Both the position numbers and the translations under genes were made by a program. DNA of 64,000 nt from Streptomyces iakyrus (GTDB taxonomy: Bacteria; Actinomycetota; Actinomycetes; Streptomycetales; Streptomycetaceae), in NCBI RefSeq assembly GCF_000717055.1, contig NZ_JNXI01000020.1, positions 124,001 through 188,000 on the forward strand, written 5' to 3'. The notes under the pieces were generated by a model. It saw only the letters and a program-made list of their open reading frames with translations, did not search any database and was not told the origin of the DNA. Of the stretch, positions 26,154 through 33,839 are shown in pieces (the first letter of the stretch is position 1; the number at the start of each line of letters is the position of its first letter).

Positions 26154-27575
26154 ATGCATCAGGACGAGCCCGATCCGATGCCTGAGGAGGACCTGGATTG
26201 GTCAACCGGCGTGGAGGATGAACTCGACTGGCCCGTGGTAGACGAGGAAAAGCTACAAAACGCGGCACTCAATGCCTACCTAGACGCAGAAGACGAATAT
26301 GTGCCCCTGCCCAGCGAGGATGGCTTCCTCATACTGAGTGGCGATAATGCTGGCAGCGTAGTCACCGCTCCGCCAGCGGGATCAGTGGCGAGTAGAAGCG
26401 GTAACGCGCCGCCCAGGATCGAACGCGATGAGGCGCTAGCGGGGTCGCGACCCATTTACCTCGTTCAGCGGGGAGGCAGGTATCACAGGTTCATACCTCG
26501 TGTTCTCGTCGGCCTTCACGCATCCTACGGAGACAGCTTGGCTCTGGGGGCAATTGCTAACCTCCCATCAGCCAATTCGCAAGCTCACCGTGATTTCTTC
26601 GCTCTTTCTCCAGTCTCAGCGCTTCGGATTGCAGACCCCCGCTGCTACCTCCTCGATACAGACATTCTGAGGTTACCAAAAGAACCGATCAAGGCTCGCG
26701 GATACAAGAACGCCCCGTACCTCGCGCACGCCGAAACATCTGGTTGGGTACAGCGCGTGCTCGACGCTCAAAGAGCTTCCGGCGCCAATCTCCTCCTGAC
26801 CCCAGGAAGGGCGCTCGACCCTGACGATCCTCAAAAATCTCTGGACAGAACTTACGAGCAAGGCGACGACGTCCTTTCTCATCTTGACCGCTGCGAACGC
26901 GTCGCTCTAAATCTCACGCTGCCAGCACGCTGGCTTTCGAGCCCTGCGCTCAGAAACCGCCTCCTGGACCAAATCATGGACCAGGATCAATTTGACACCC
27001 TGTACGTCCGCGTGCAGTGGGCTCAGGGTAAGGCGTTCATTCCCCCAGACGACGCCGAGCTACTTGCAGGAATCAAGAAGCTTGCAAACCTGTGCGCGGA
27101 TGAGGAGAGGTGTCTTCTCCTGCCGCAGACTGGTTTGACTGGCTGGTATTCCCTTGCCCACGGAGCTGCTGGGTTTGGACTTGGCGTCAGCGGAGCCGAT
27201 CAGGCGTTTGCCGAATACGTATTCCGCGCCGGTGCGAAGGGCGCGATTGAACGGTACTTCGAGAGGCAGCTTCTCCACACTCTCGATAGGAACACGCATA
27301 ACGTACTGGCCAGGACGCCTGGCTATACACGGTGCACATGCCCATACTGCCCTGCGCTCTTCGCAAACGAGCCATGGTCTCACGAACTTTCCGCTCTCCA
27401 CTACTTACACAGCATGGGGGAACTCACAGCTAAGGTGCACCGAGACTCGGCCCGCAATGGAAGGCACGCCGCTCTTAGAAGAATTGTTGCAGCCGCCCAG
27501 AGATTCTCGACTGGTCTGCCCCTCAGTGCGGAACAGTCTCCAAAGCATTTGGACGCCTGGGGTCAGGCCCTGTAG
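26154..27575 (+). CDS. TIM-barrel-like zinc protein resembling tRNA-guanine transglycosylases (cargo, unknown function)
   Basis: 473 aa. The first ~100 residues are acidic and low complexity, a typical kinase-substrate-like tail. The middle alternates strands and helices (FDTLYVRVQW, RCLLLPQTGLTGWYSLAH, GFGLGVSGADQAF). Near the end is C394-x-C396-x2-C399 followed by H429 in an amphipathic helix (SALHYLHSMGELTAKVH), the same layout as the zinc site of TGT and DpdA-type base-exchange enzymes. I see no certain catalytic Asp, so the TGT link is tentative. Two TTA codons (26673, 27405) imply bldA-dependent translation. Its 3' end overlaps the convergent nuclease-like gene by 53 bp. Confidence 0.6.
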   Translation: MHQDEPDPMPEEDLDWSTGVEDELDWPVVDEEKLQNAALNAYLDAEDEYVPLPSEDGFLILSGDNAGSVVTAPPAGSVASRSGNAPPRIERDEALAGSRPIYLVQRGGRYHRFIPRVLVGLHASYGDSLALGAIANLPSANSQAHRDFFALSPVSALRIADPRCYLLDTDILRLPKEPIKARGYKNAPYLAHAETSGWVQRVLDAQRASGANLLLTPGRALDPDDPQKSLDRTYEQGDDVLSHLDRCERVALNLTLPARWLSSPALRNRLLDQIMDQDQFDTLYVRVQWAQGKAFIPPDDAELLAGIKKLANLCADEERCLLLPQTGLTGWYSLAHGAAGFGLGVSGADQAFAEYVFRAGAKGAIERYFERQLLHTLDRNTHNVLARTPGYTRCTCPYCPALFANEPWSHELSALHYLHSMGELTAKVHRDSARNGRHAALRRIVAAAQRFSTGLPLSAEQSPKHLDAWGQAL

Positions 27576-28311
27576 AAGTGGTTAGGTCACTTCCAAACAC
27601 GTGATGGATGGGGCCGCTCACCTTGCCACGCATGCATAGCTCAGCGGCTCTCTCCACGAGCAGCTCCCTGTAAACACTCCCCCCCTGGCCTCTATCCGGC
27701 TTCGGAGGAACCAGCGGCTTGAGCCCGGTCTTCTGGTCTAGAGATGCAAGCCCAATTCCGGCGATCGAGAACCAGTCACGATGTGCGAGAGCCGGAGCGG
27801 ACAACTCAGCGTCCAGCACTAGCCAGGCCTCATCGGCCGCTAGGCCGTGGCGAAGGGTTTGGTGATACCCTCCTCGCCAATCGCGAATTTTTGCTTCGAT
27901 GGTGCAGATTCGAGTAGCCAGGCTACGGAATCGGCTCACTGCCCTCCACTGCCCCCTCGAACGCTTCTCTACGTGTCCCGAGCGAGCAAGCCGGGGGAGG
28001 ACGGCAGAGGAAATATGCCCAGGGCTCAAATGGGTCTGCTTGGCGATCTGAGAGGGAGACAGGGTCTCACCCAGTCTCTTTTGCAGGGAAAATAGGACAC
28101 TCATGTCAGCAAGGTCCAGGATCAAACCTTGTGATCGCAGACGCCGGCGACGGACCGCCTCTTCATCGAAACATACGAGGACAACGTCAGGGACACCCGA
28201 GGTTGACTGAACCTCGAAAAACACCCTGCTTCTGGCGCCAATCAACTTGGATGCATGCTTAACAATCGGTTCGAGCATGTCAGCTTCTCTCACAAATTGC
28301 GCTTTTGGCAT
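27523..28311 (-). CDS. PD-(D/E)XK nuclease-like protein with an internal winged helix (cargo)
   Basis: 262 aa. Two halves of a nuclease core, E33..PD42 (FFEVQSTSGVPDVVLV) and E139-A-K141 (TIEAKIRDWRGGYHQTLRHGL) followed by ADEAWLVLD, are separated by a MarR-like winged helix at about 83-122 (LSPSQIAKQTHLSPGHISSAVLPRLARSGHVEK). The arrangement suggests a DNA-binding endonuclease or a nuclease-fold regulator. ATG 28311 has GAGGGAG 8 nt upstream. It is convergent with and overlaps the TGT-like gene, which makes co-inheritance as a unit likely. The catalytic reading is by motif only. Confidence 0.6.
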   Translation of the reverse strand: MPKAQFVREADMLEPIVKHASKLIGARSRVFFEVQSTSGVPDVVLVCFDEEAVRRRRLRSQGLILDLADMSVLFSLQKRLGETLSPSQIAKQTHLSPGHISSAVLPRLARSGHVEKRSRGQWRAVSRFRSLATRICTIEAKIRDWRGGYHQTLRHGLAADEAWLVLDAELSAPALAHRDWFSIAGIGLASLDQKTGLKPLVPPKPDRGQGGSVYRELLVERAAELCMRGKVSGPIHHVFGSDLTTSTGPDPRRPNALETVPH

Positions 28312-28508
28312 GAGCGCGGCTCCCTCGACTCGAACCTCGGAACATACACGAGCAATAGAAGTCTAGCGGACATTCTGGCGTCCTCGATGACGGAGCGACT
28401 AAATCGATGTCGTTGCATCTGCCTTGAGCGTCGACCTGCAAATTGCACGTCCGATTTTTCGACCTACCATCCGAGAGATCACCGACATGGCTCCTTCTCA
28501 GTCGCCAG

Positions 28509-28534
28509 TTGACAGACTGGTCTGTCTCTAGGAT
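28509..28534 (+). promoter_or_regulatory. Promoter-like elements with a 7-bp dyad operator
   Basis: GACAGAC-TG-GTCTGTC (28511-28526) is a perfect dyad. It overlaps TTGACA (28509-28514) and is followed by TAGGAT (28529-28534), with a short 14-nt spacing. It lies in the 439-bp gap between the nuclease-like gene and the GntR gene; the rest of the gap shows nothing else I can identify. Confidence 0.45.
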
Positions 28535-28750
28535 CGCCTCCTTCTTTACAGTCGCCCTATCCAGCTCCAAAGCACTCCGCCCAGCGGAAGCGCCAGGCCG
28601 GTTCTTCGCTCGACAAACGACCGACGGCTAGAGCCAGTGCCTGGCCCTTGATCCACTACTCAGGCTGGATGGCGACGTGACGCACTCTGCAAGGATTGCT
28701 CCTCATGGGAGTCTTGTGGGTGACGACGGGCGCACGGAGAGGGAGAGCGA

Positions 28751-29212
28751 GTGTCGCAGCAGGCCAACCCTCGGGGGACCTTCCTGAAGATTGCCGACTC
28801 GGTGAAGCAGCAGATCGAGGCCGACCCTGACATGACGGAGCTTCCGTCTTTGGCTGAAGTGATGCACGCCTACCAGGTCTCGCGAGGAGTCGCCCTCCGC
28901 GCGTTCAGCGTGCTGCGGCTGGAAGGTATGGCCGAACCATCGCCAGGTGAGCGGTGGCGCGTTGTGCGCGCAGGTGCGCGAGTCGACCGGCGACCGCTCG
29001 ATCAGCGGATCGCTGACATCATCACGGCTGAGGGGCTCAAGGTGGGGGAAGCGTTCCCGAGCGCTTCCGTGCTCGCCGAGCGGTTCGGCGTATCACGTCC
29101 GACAGTGGCCAAAGCACTGGAGAAGTTGGAAACCGCCGGCGTGCTGGCGGGGGGCGGACAGGGCAAGGTGCGGACCGTCCGCACCTTGCCGACGCGAGAG
29201 GAGAGTTCGTAG
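28751..29212 (+). CDS. GntR-type regulator with two winged helices (KorSA-like)
   Basis: 153 aa. The C-terminal half is a clear GntR helix-turn-helix (IIT..LKVGEAFPSASVLAERFGVSRPTVAKALEKLETAGVLAGGG). The N-terminal half repeats the pattern in weaker form (IADSVKQQIEADP..LPSLAEVMHAYQVSRGVALRAFSVLRLEGM). There is no effector-binding domain. Such proteins repress transfer functions in AICEs (KorSA of pSAM2). GTG start with GAGAGGGAGA upstream. The HD gene starts 1 nt after its stop. Confidence 0.82.
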   Translation: MSQQANPRGTFLKIADSVKQQIEADPDMTELPSLAEVMHAYQVSRGVALRAFSVLRLEGMAEPSPGERWRVVRAGARVDRRPLDQRIADIITAEGLKVGEAFPSASVLAERFGVSRPTVAKALEKLETAGVLAGGGQGKVRTVRTLPTREESS

Positions 29213-29213
29213 C

Positions 29214-29771
29214 TTGCCGAAGTTGACGGAGTGGGCCTATCCCTTGGCTGAGTCCCTGCTCGCCGAGCCGCTGCCGCGGCGATGGAAGCACTGCCTCGGT
29301 GTCGCCGACAGAGCCCGCACAATCGCGCTCGTTCTAGACCAGGACGCGGATCTGCTGGAGGCTGCCGCAGTCCTGCATGACATCGGCTACGCGCCGGACC
29401 TGGCCAAGACGGGCTTTCACCCGCTCGACGGCGCGCGCTACCTCCGAGACGTGGCCGGCGCCGACAAACGGATCATCAACCTCGTCGCCCACCACTCCTG
29501 CGCCTGGATGGAGGCGGAAGCGCGCGGCATGCGCGAGGAGCTGGAGAGCGAGTTCCCACGCGAGAGCGCGCACCTGAACGACGCGCTCTGCTACTGCGAC
29601 ATGAACACCACACCGGACGGCACGTCCACGACCCCGATCGACCGGATCAACGAGATCGCCGGACGGTACGGGCCGGACAGCCTGATCGGGCAGTTCATCC
29701 GCCGGGCCGAACCGGAAATCCTGGCCTGCACGTCCCGCGTGCTCGAACGGGTCGCCGCCGCCAAGCGTTAG
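29214..29771 (+). CDS. HD-domain phosphohydrolase
   Basis: 185 aa from the TTG at 29214, preceded by GAGAGGAGAG. The HD motif is in AAAVLHDIGYAP, with further metal ligands HPLDGARYLR and LVAHHSCAW. HD proteins hydrolyse phosphate esters of nucleotides or act on nucleotide signals; here the substrate is unknown. It pairs with the GntR regulator, as is common in AICE regulatory blocks, and overlaps the convergent NUDIX gene by 4 bp. Confidence 0.82.
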   Translation: MPKLTEWAYPLAESLLAEPLPRRWKHCLGVADRARTIALVLDQDADLLEAAAVLHDIGYAPDLAKTGFHPLDGARYLRDVAGADKRIINLVAHHSCAWMEAEARGMREELESEFPRESAHLNDALCYCDMNTTPDGTSTTPIDRINEIAGRYGPDSLIGQFIRRAEPEILACTSRVLERVAAAKR

Positions 29772-30241
29772 CCGATGTAGGGAGTCGTGCGCGCCCGGTC
29801 CATGGCGTGCTCGATCCGGAGCCGCATCGTGGGGTGCACGTCCAACGTCGTCAGGTCCGCTGGGTCGACCCAGCGGACCTGAGTCGTCTCGTTGCTCGTC
29901 CGGAGTTCACCGCCAATCGGCCGCGCGCGGAAGCAAATGCTGAACTGTTGACGGACCTCGCCGTCGTCGTACTGCATCACGTGCCCGGGGTCCGTGTAGA
30001 TCCCGGACATGTTGACGACTTCCGCCTTGATCCCGGTCTCTTCCCAGACCTCGCGGACAACGGTGTCGCTGATCGACTCCCCCACGTCGTGACCACCGCC
30101 GGGCAGTGCCCAGCGCCCGTTGTCGGAACGCTGAATCATCAGCACCTGTCCCGCGTCGTTCTGTACGAACGCGACGACGGACGGCACGACCGAGTTGGCC
30201 GGCGGGGCGTCCGGGTCGTGCAGGTAGTCGATACGTCCCAT
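29768..30241 (-). CDS. NUDIX hydrolase (Pif-like position)
   Basis: 157 aa from ATG 30241, with GGAG 10 nt upstream. The complete Nudix box is present: G-H-D-V-G-E-S-ISDTVVREVWEETGI. It begins 2 nt after the XRE gene stop, so it is translated from the same message. In pSAM2 the Nudix protein Pif blocks transfer between cells that already carry the element; the same role is possible here but is an inference from position and fold. Confidence 0.85.
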   Translation of the reverse strand: MGRIDYLHDPDAPPANSVVPSVVAFVQNDAGQVLMIQRSDNGRWALPGGGHDVGESISDTVVREVWEETGIKAEVVNMSGIYTDPGHVMQYDDGEVRQQFSICFRARPIGGELRTSNETTQVRWVDPADLTTLDVHPTMRLRIEHAMDRARTTPYIG

Positions 30242-30243
30242 GG

Positions 30244-31008
30244 TCAAGCTCCCGTGATGTCGCGTTCGGTTACCGGCCTGGCGCCTTCCCAGGTCTGCTG
30301 AACGCTATTGGCGAAGGTGTCGAACAGACCACCTCCGGGGAGTCGCCGCAGGTGGAACACGGGCGCCATGTAGGCGCCGATGCCGTACACGTGCGTGTTG
30401 GCCAACATCTCGTCATCGGCGCGGTAGATCGAGTTGTAGAGCACCGTGTCGTGCAGGCGGAAGGCAATCTCGGGGTGGCTGGTGAACAGCGGCCGGTAGT
30501 TCACCAGCGCATTGCGGATCTTGCCATCCATGATGCGGTGACCTTCGTCGATGCCGCGTCGGACAACGGCTTCACACTCTGGATCGCCCATGAGCACGCG
30601 GATACGGACCCCACTCTCGGCCTTCTGCTTCAGCGTCGAGAAGAAGAGCGGGTCCTCCGCCAGGTAGATGCCGGCGTACACAAGGATGTCGATGCGCTCC
30701 GTGGCCCGCTCGCACATCTGGCGCCAGAGGGCTGACGGCACGACGTGCCGGTGGGGGTAGACGGCCGCGATCTCGGCTTTGGTCAGATCCGCTGCGCTTT
30801 CGACAGCACGGCTGTCATCCCACAGCGTCGTCACGTCGACGTTCAGCGCCGCCGCCGTTGCGTACTGGTGACGCCGGTACGGGACTTTGCCCTGCGTGAT
30901 CCAGCGTTCGATCGTCTTCGGGATGACGCCGATCTCTTCGGCGAGGCTCTGCACGGTCATGCCGCGTGCGAGGAGGGCGGACCGTAAACGTTCATTCGAC
31001 ATCTGCAC
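30244..31008 (-). CDS. XRE regulator with a PLD-like C-terminal domain
   Basis: 254 aa. The N-terminal helix-turn-helix is MTVQSLAEEIGVIPKTIERWITQGKVP. From about residue 90 a phospholipase-D-like alpha/beta region follows (RIDILVYAGIYLAEDPLFFSTLKQKAESGVRIRVLMGDP) without intact HKD motifs, so it is probably a sensor rather than an enzyme. It is divergent from the transfer operon and followed by the NUDIX gene. Confidence 0.8.
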   Translation of the reverse strand: MQMSNERLRSALLARGMTVQSLAEEIGVIPKTIERWITQGKVPYRRHQYATAAALNVDVTTLWDDSRAVESAADLTKAEIAAVYPHRHVVPSALWRQMCERATERIDILVYAGIYLAEDPLFFSTLKQKAESGVRIRVLMGDPECEAVVRRGIDEGHRIMDGKIRNALVNYRPLFTSHPEIAFRLHDTVLYNSIYRADDEMLANTHVYGIGAYMAPVFHLRRLPGGGLFDTFANSVQQTWEGARPVTERDITGA

Positions 31009-31013
31009 CCCCG

Positions 31014-31050
31014 TAGGGACTTCTAGGGACTTCTTGACCGTAGCTAGAAG
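31014..31050 (-). promoter_or_regulatory. Probable XRE operator: tandem repeat plus inverted half-site
   Basis: TAGGGACTTC occurs twice in tandem (31014-31023, 31024-31033), and CTAGAAG (31044-31050) is the inverse of the CTTCTAG formed at the junction. It lies directly in front of the XRE gene start. Confidence 0.55.
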
Positions 31051-31156
31051 GCCGACAGCTGTCTACGTGCGAGGTAACCAACTCCCCTGACCAGCAGCGA
31101 TTCTGAATGTGCGCCAAGAAGTGCCGGCGCGAAACCAGGAGGTTCCGTCGGCGTAC

Positions 31157-31196
31157 TTGACGGACCCTCATGCGGAACCTGTAAAACAGGTACCGC
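31157..31196 (+). promoter_or_regulatory. Promoter with a long palindromic operator, transfer operon side
   Basis: TTGACG (31157-31162) is followed 17 nt later by TGTAAA (31180-31185). Over the second hexamer lies a dyad of the form GCGG-N-ACCTGT-N3-ACAGGT-N-CCGC (31172-31196). The place and symmetry suggest that the element's GntR or XRE regulator controls the plus-strand operon here. The remaining ~500 bp to the first gene hold no convincing ORF; GC-rich hairpins near 31646-31676 are the only other structure seen. Confidence 0.5.
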
Positions 31197-31712
31197 AACG
31201 GCCGAGTGCACCACCTCGGTCGGAACGCGGCTTCATGCCGCATGCGCAGAAGGCGGGGACGCTGCAATCCCGCTGAAGGCCAGGCAGAACAGGGTTTCGG
31301 CCCGTACTGGCGAGGTGGCCCGGCGACCGCGAGCAACGGCCGGAGGGTGGGGACGTGGTCCCCCTTGCAGTGCTTTACCCCTGCTGACCCCGACAGACAG
31401 GCATTCCAGTGCATCGACGAAGACTTTGGGCGCCGCCGTGACGGATCGGCCGGCGGGTGCCAGCACGTCATCCAGGTCCGCGAGCGGAAGGCACGCTCGC
31501 GGCCGAACCGGTCCGCTCCCTTCCTGTCCTCGCAGCGGCTAACGCTGCGGCCGGTTGCCTCCCTCGCCCGTCCGGGCCCGCGTACCGCGCGGGCGCCGTA
31601 CGGGCGGGGCGCGGGGAGCCGAGACGTTTCCGGCTTCAACGGCAAGCGGCCCCCGGGGTGCCACCCGGGAGCCGCGTTCGGGCCGTTCCACACTTCGAGA
31701 GGAACACGACCC

Positions 31713-31979
31713 ATGAAGATTCTCCCCCTTCACATGCTGTCCGACATCGACGCGAGCGAGCAGGACCGCGAGCCGACGGACGCGGAGCTGGACGCCATCG
31801 ACGCCGAGATGCCGCTGATCCGCGCGGAGGTCGAGGAGCTGGACGTTCAGATCAGCCTCATGGACCGGCCGGTGACCGAGCTGGACGCGCGACGGCTGCG
31901 CCGGGCCCGCCGCAAGGTGCTGGCCACGCGTCGCGAGCTCACGAACCAGACCCGCACGGTGACGGAGGTGGGGGCGTGA
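31713..31979 (+). CDS. DUF6284-type small protein
   Basis: 88 aa from ATG 31713, with GAGAGGAAC upstream. It is an acidic then basic two-helix protein (DREPTDAELDAIDAEMPLIRAEVEELDVQISLM..RRLRRARRKVLATRRELTNQ), likely a coiled coil. It is the first gene of the transfer operon, as in many Streptomyces AICEs. The function is unknown. An upstream extension in the same frame exists but has no protein-like character. Confidence 0.72.
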   Translation: MKILPLHMLSDIDASEQDREPTDAELDAIDAEMPLIRAEVEELDVQISLMDRPVTELDARRLRRARRKVLATRRELTNQTRTVTEVGA

Positions 31980-32305
31980 GCGAGGACCTGACGCTGGACG
32001 GCCTGGCCGTGCCGCTGCGGGCGCTGCGCCTGCTGGCCGTGGACTTCAGCCACCTTCCCGCGCCGGACGTGCATGTGTCCCCCGTCTTCCCGGACCGGCT
32101 GGAGCTGAGCTTCCACCGCGGCCTGCCGGACTTCGAGGTCTGGCGGGAGGCGCTGGGCATCTCCCCGGGCGCGGTGGTCTACCGCGAGCAGGGCGACGGC
32201 CGAACGCGCGTGCTGAAGGCGTCCGCCGACTTCGCGGGATCCGTGCTGGAGTTGACCGGCTACAGCAATGCATGCGCCCCGGAGCCCATTGGGGGCGCGG
32301 CGTGA
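31976..32305 (+). CDS. AICE hypothetical protein (109 aa)
   Basis: GTG 31976 overlaps the preceding stop by 4 nt. The protein is a compact alpha/beta sequence (LRLLAVDFSHLPAPDVHVSPVFPDRLELSFHRGL, VVYREQGDGRTRVLKASADF) with no motif I can name. Tight coupling to both neighbours shows it is expressed with the transfer operon. Confidence 0.65.
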   Translation: MSEDLTLDGLAVPLRALRLLAVDFSHLPAPDVHVSPVFPDRLELSFHRGLPDFEVWREALGISPGAVVYREQGDGRTRVLKASADFAGSVLELTGYSNACAPEPIGGAA

Positions 32306-32832
32306 TCCGCATTGTGACCACCGGCCGTCTGCGTCGGCTGGAGCGGGAGACCGAGCAGGCACGCATCCGCGCCCGGGACACGCAGGCGCAGGCGGATGCC
32401 GCCTGGGGCCGCCATGTGCGGGAGCTCTTCGCTGTCACCAATCGCGCGGAGCGGGCGGAGGCTGCCACGGCCGAGGTGGGCGAGCTCCTGGCCGGCGCGG
32501 TGGCGGAGCTGTCTGCCGCGCAGCAGGAACTGCTGCTGAAGGACATCGAGATCCGCCGGCTGCGGGAGCAGTTGGAGGGCGAGTCGATGGAGGGGCGGTC
32601 GCTGACGGTGCTGTTGCACTACGGCGAGCCGCACACCATCTACGCCTGCCGCGAGGACGCTTACGCCGATACCGCCACCCACGGCGCCGATCCGGACCGG
32701 TGGGTGCCCTCGGGTGAACGCCCGGCGTCCGCGTCCATGTGGCGGTGTGAGGCGTTCATCTACAACGCCGCCTCCAATGGGTTCCGCCGCGCTCACATGC
32801 CCGACCGCAAGCCGATCGAGGGGGCAGCGTGA
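32302..32832 (+). CDS. AICE hypothetical coiled-coil protein
   Basis: 176 aa from GTG 32302, overlapping the previous stop. The first ~90 residues form a heptad-rich coiled coil (LRRLERETEQARIRARDTQAQADAAW, LLLKDIEIRRLREQLEGE); the C-terminal half is a small globular domain with LTVLLHYGEPHTIYACREDAYAD. I know no function for it. It sits before the DUF2637 gene and overlaps it by 4 nt. Confidence 0.65.
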   Translation: MIRIVTTGRLRRLERETEQARIRARDTQAQADAAWGRHVRELFAVTNRAERAEAATAEVGELLAGAVAELSAAQQELLLKDIEIRRLREQLEGESMEGRSLTVLLHYGEPHTIYACREDAYADTATHGADPDRWVPSGERPASASMWRCEAFIYNAASNGFRRAHMPDRKPIEGAA

Positions 32833-33839
32833 ACAGTGTTCAGACGCGTTCAGCGGAGCGCGCCCTGTCGGGCGGTACGTGGCTGATCGTGTGTGGGGCG
32901 ATGCTGTACTCGATCCTCACCGTGACGCCGCTGATGGCCAAGCACACGGCCGAGAAATGGGACTGGACGGCCCCGATCCTGCCTCTGGTTGTGGACGCGG
33001 CGGTGGTCATCGTGGTCAAGCTCGATGACGTGCTGGCCCGCCTGGGCGGCAACGCCGGACGCTGGCCCATCACCCTGCGTTGGATGACGGGCTTGATGAC
33101 CCTCGCCCTCAACACCGCTGACTCCGCACTGAAGAAAGACCTGGTGGGCGTGGCCGTCCACTCGGTTGCTCCGCTGCTGCTGATCGTCACGGCAGAGACC
33201 AGCCTGGCCTACCGGCGGGCGATCGCCGCCGCCGTGGCGGCCCTGGAAGCTGAGCAGAAAGCCGAGCGGGAACGGCGGGAGCGGGTGGCCCGGGAACGGG
33301 CCGAGCAGGCCCGCGCGGAGGCGCGGGAGGAGCGTGAGCACGCCTCGATGTTGGCGCGTGAACAGCGTGAACATGAAGCCCGCTTGGCCCGTGAGCAGGC
33401 GGAGCGGGAGGAGCGGCAGCGGCGCGAGGAGCGTGAGGCCCGGGAGCGGGCTGAGGCTGCCGAGCGGGAGGCTCGTGAACGCCGTGAACGCGAGCGTGAA
33501 CAGCGTGAACAAGAGCGGCTGCGGCTTGAACAGCAGGCCCGGGGGCGGGCCGAGGCCGAGCAGCGCGAGCGCGCCGAGAAGGCGGAGCGTGAACGCCGTG
33601 AACGCGAGGAGCGGGCCGAGCGTGAACGCGCCGCGCTGCTGGAGCGCGGCCCGGCTGAGGACAAGCTGCCGGAGGTCGAGGCGCGCCGGATCGTGGCCGC
33701 TGCCTTCGAGTCGGGCCTGTCGGTGCGCCAGGCGGCGGAGCTGTGCGGCTGGTCGGTCGGCTGGGTCTCCCAGCGCTACGCCGAGCACCGCGCCCCCGCC
33801 GCCGGTGGTCGCGCTGAACTCGCCATCGCGGGTCAGTGA
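32829..33839 (+). CDS. DUF2637 membrane protein with long charged coiled coil (Spd-like)
   Basis: 336 aa. Four TM helices occupy about residues 15-120 (WLIVCGAMLYSILTVTPLM, ILPLVVDAAVVIVVKL, WMTGLMTLALNTAD, SVAPLLLIVTAE). Then ~160 residues of nearly uninterrupted Arg/Glu coiled coil, and a C-terminal helix-turn-helix-like region (SGLSVRQAAELCGWSVGWVSQRYAEH). DUF2637 proteins are typical of Streptomyces plasmids and AICEs and are thought to help spread between mycelial compartments. The coil is encoded with clustered CGTGAAC heptamers. Confidence 0.78.
   Translation: MNSVQTRSAERALSGGTWLIVCGAMLYSILTVTPLMAKHTAEKWDWTAPILPLVVDAAVVIVVKLDDVLARLGGNAGRWPITLRWMTGLMTLALNTADSALKKDLVGVAVHSVAPLLLIVTAETSLAYRRAIAAAVAALEAEQKAERERRERVARERAEQARAEAREEREHASMLAREQREHEARLAREQAEREERQRREEREARERAEAAEREARERREREREQREQERLRLEQQARGRAEAEQRERAEKAERERREREERAERERAALLERGPAEDKLPEVEARRIVAAAFESGLSVRQAAELCGWSVGWVSQRYAEHRAPAAGGRAELAIAGQ

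Noticed and set aside
28947..29213. N-terminal extension of the HD protein overlapping the GntR gene
   Set aside because: It is an off-frame reading of the GntR gene; the HD gene starts at TTG 29214 with its own ribosome site.
31206..31712. Upstream in-frame extension of the DUF6284 gene to a 257-aa protein
   Set aside because: Composition is not protein-like and a strong ribosome site precedes ATG 31713.
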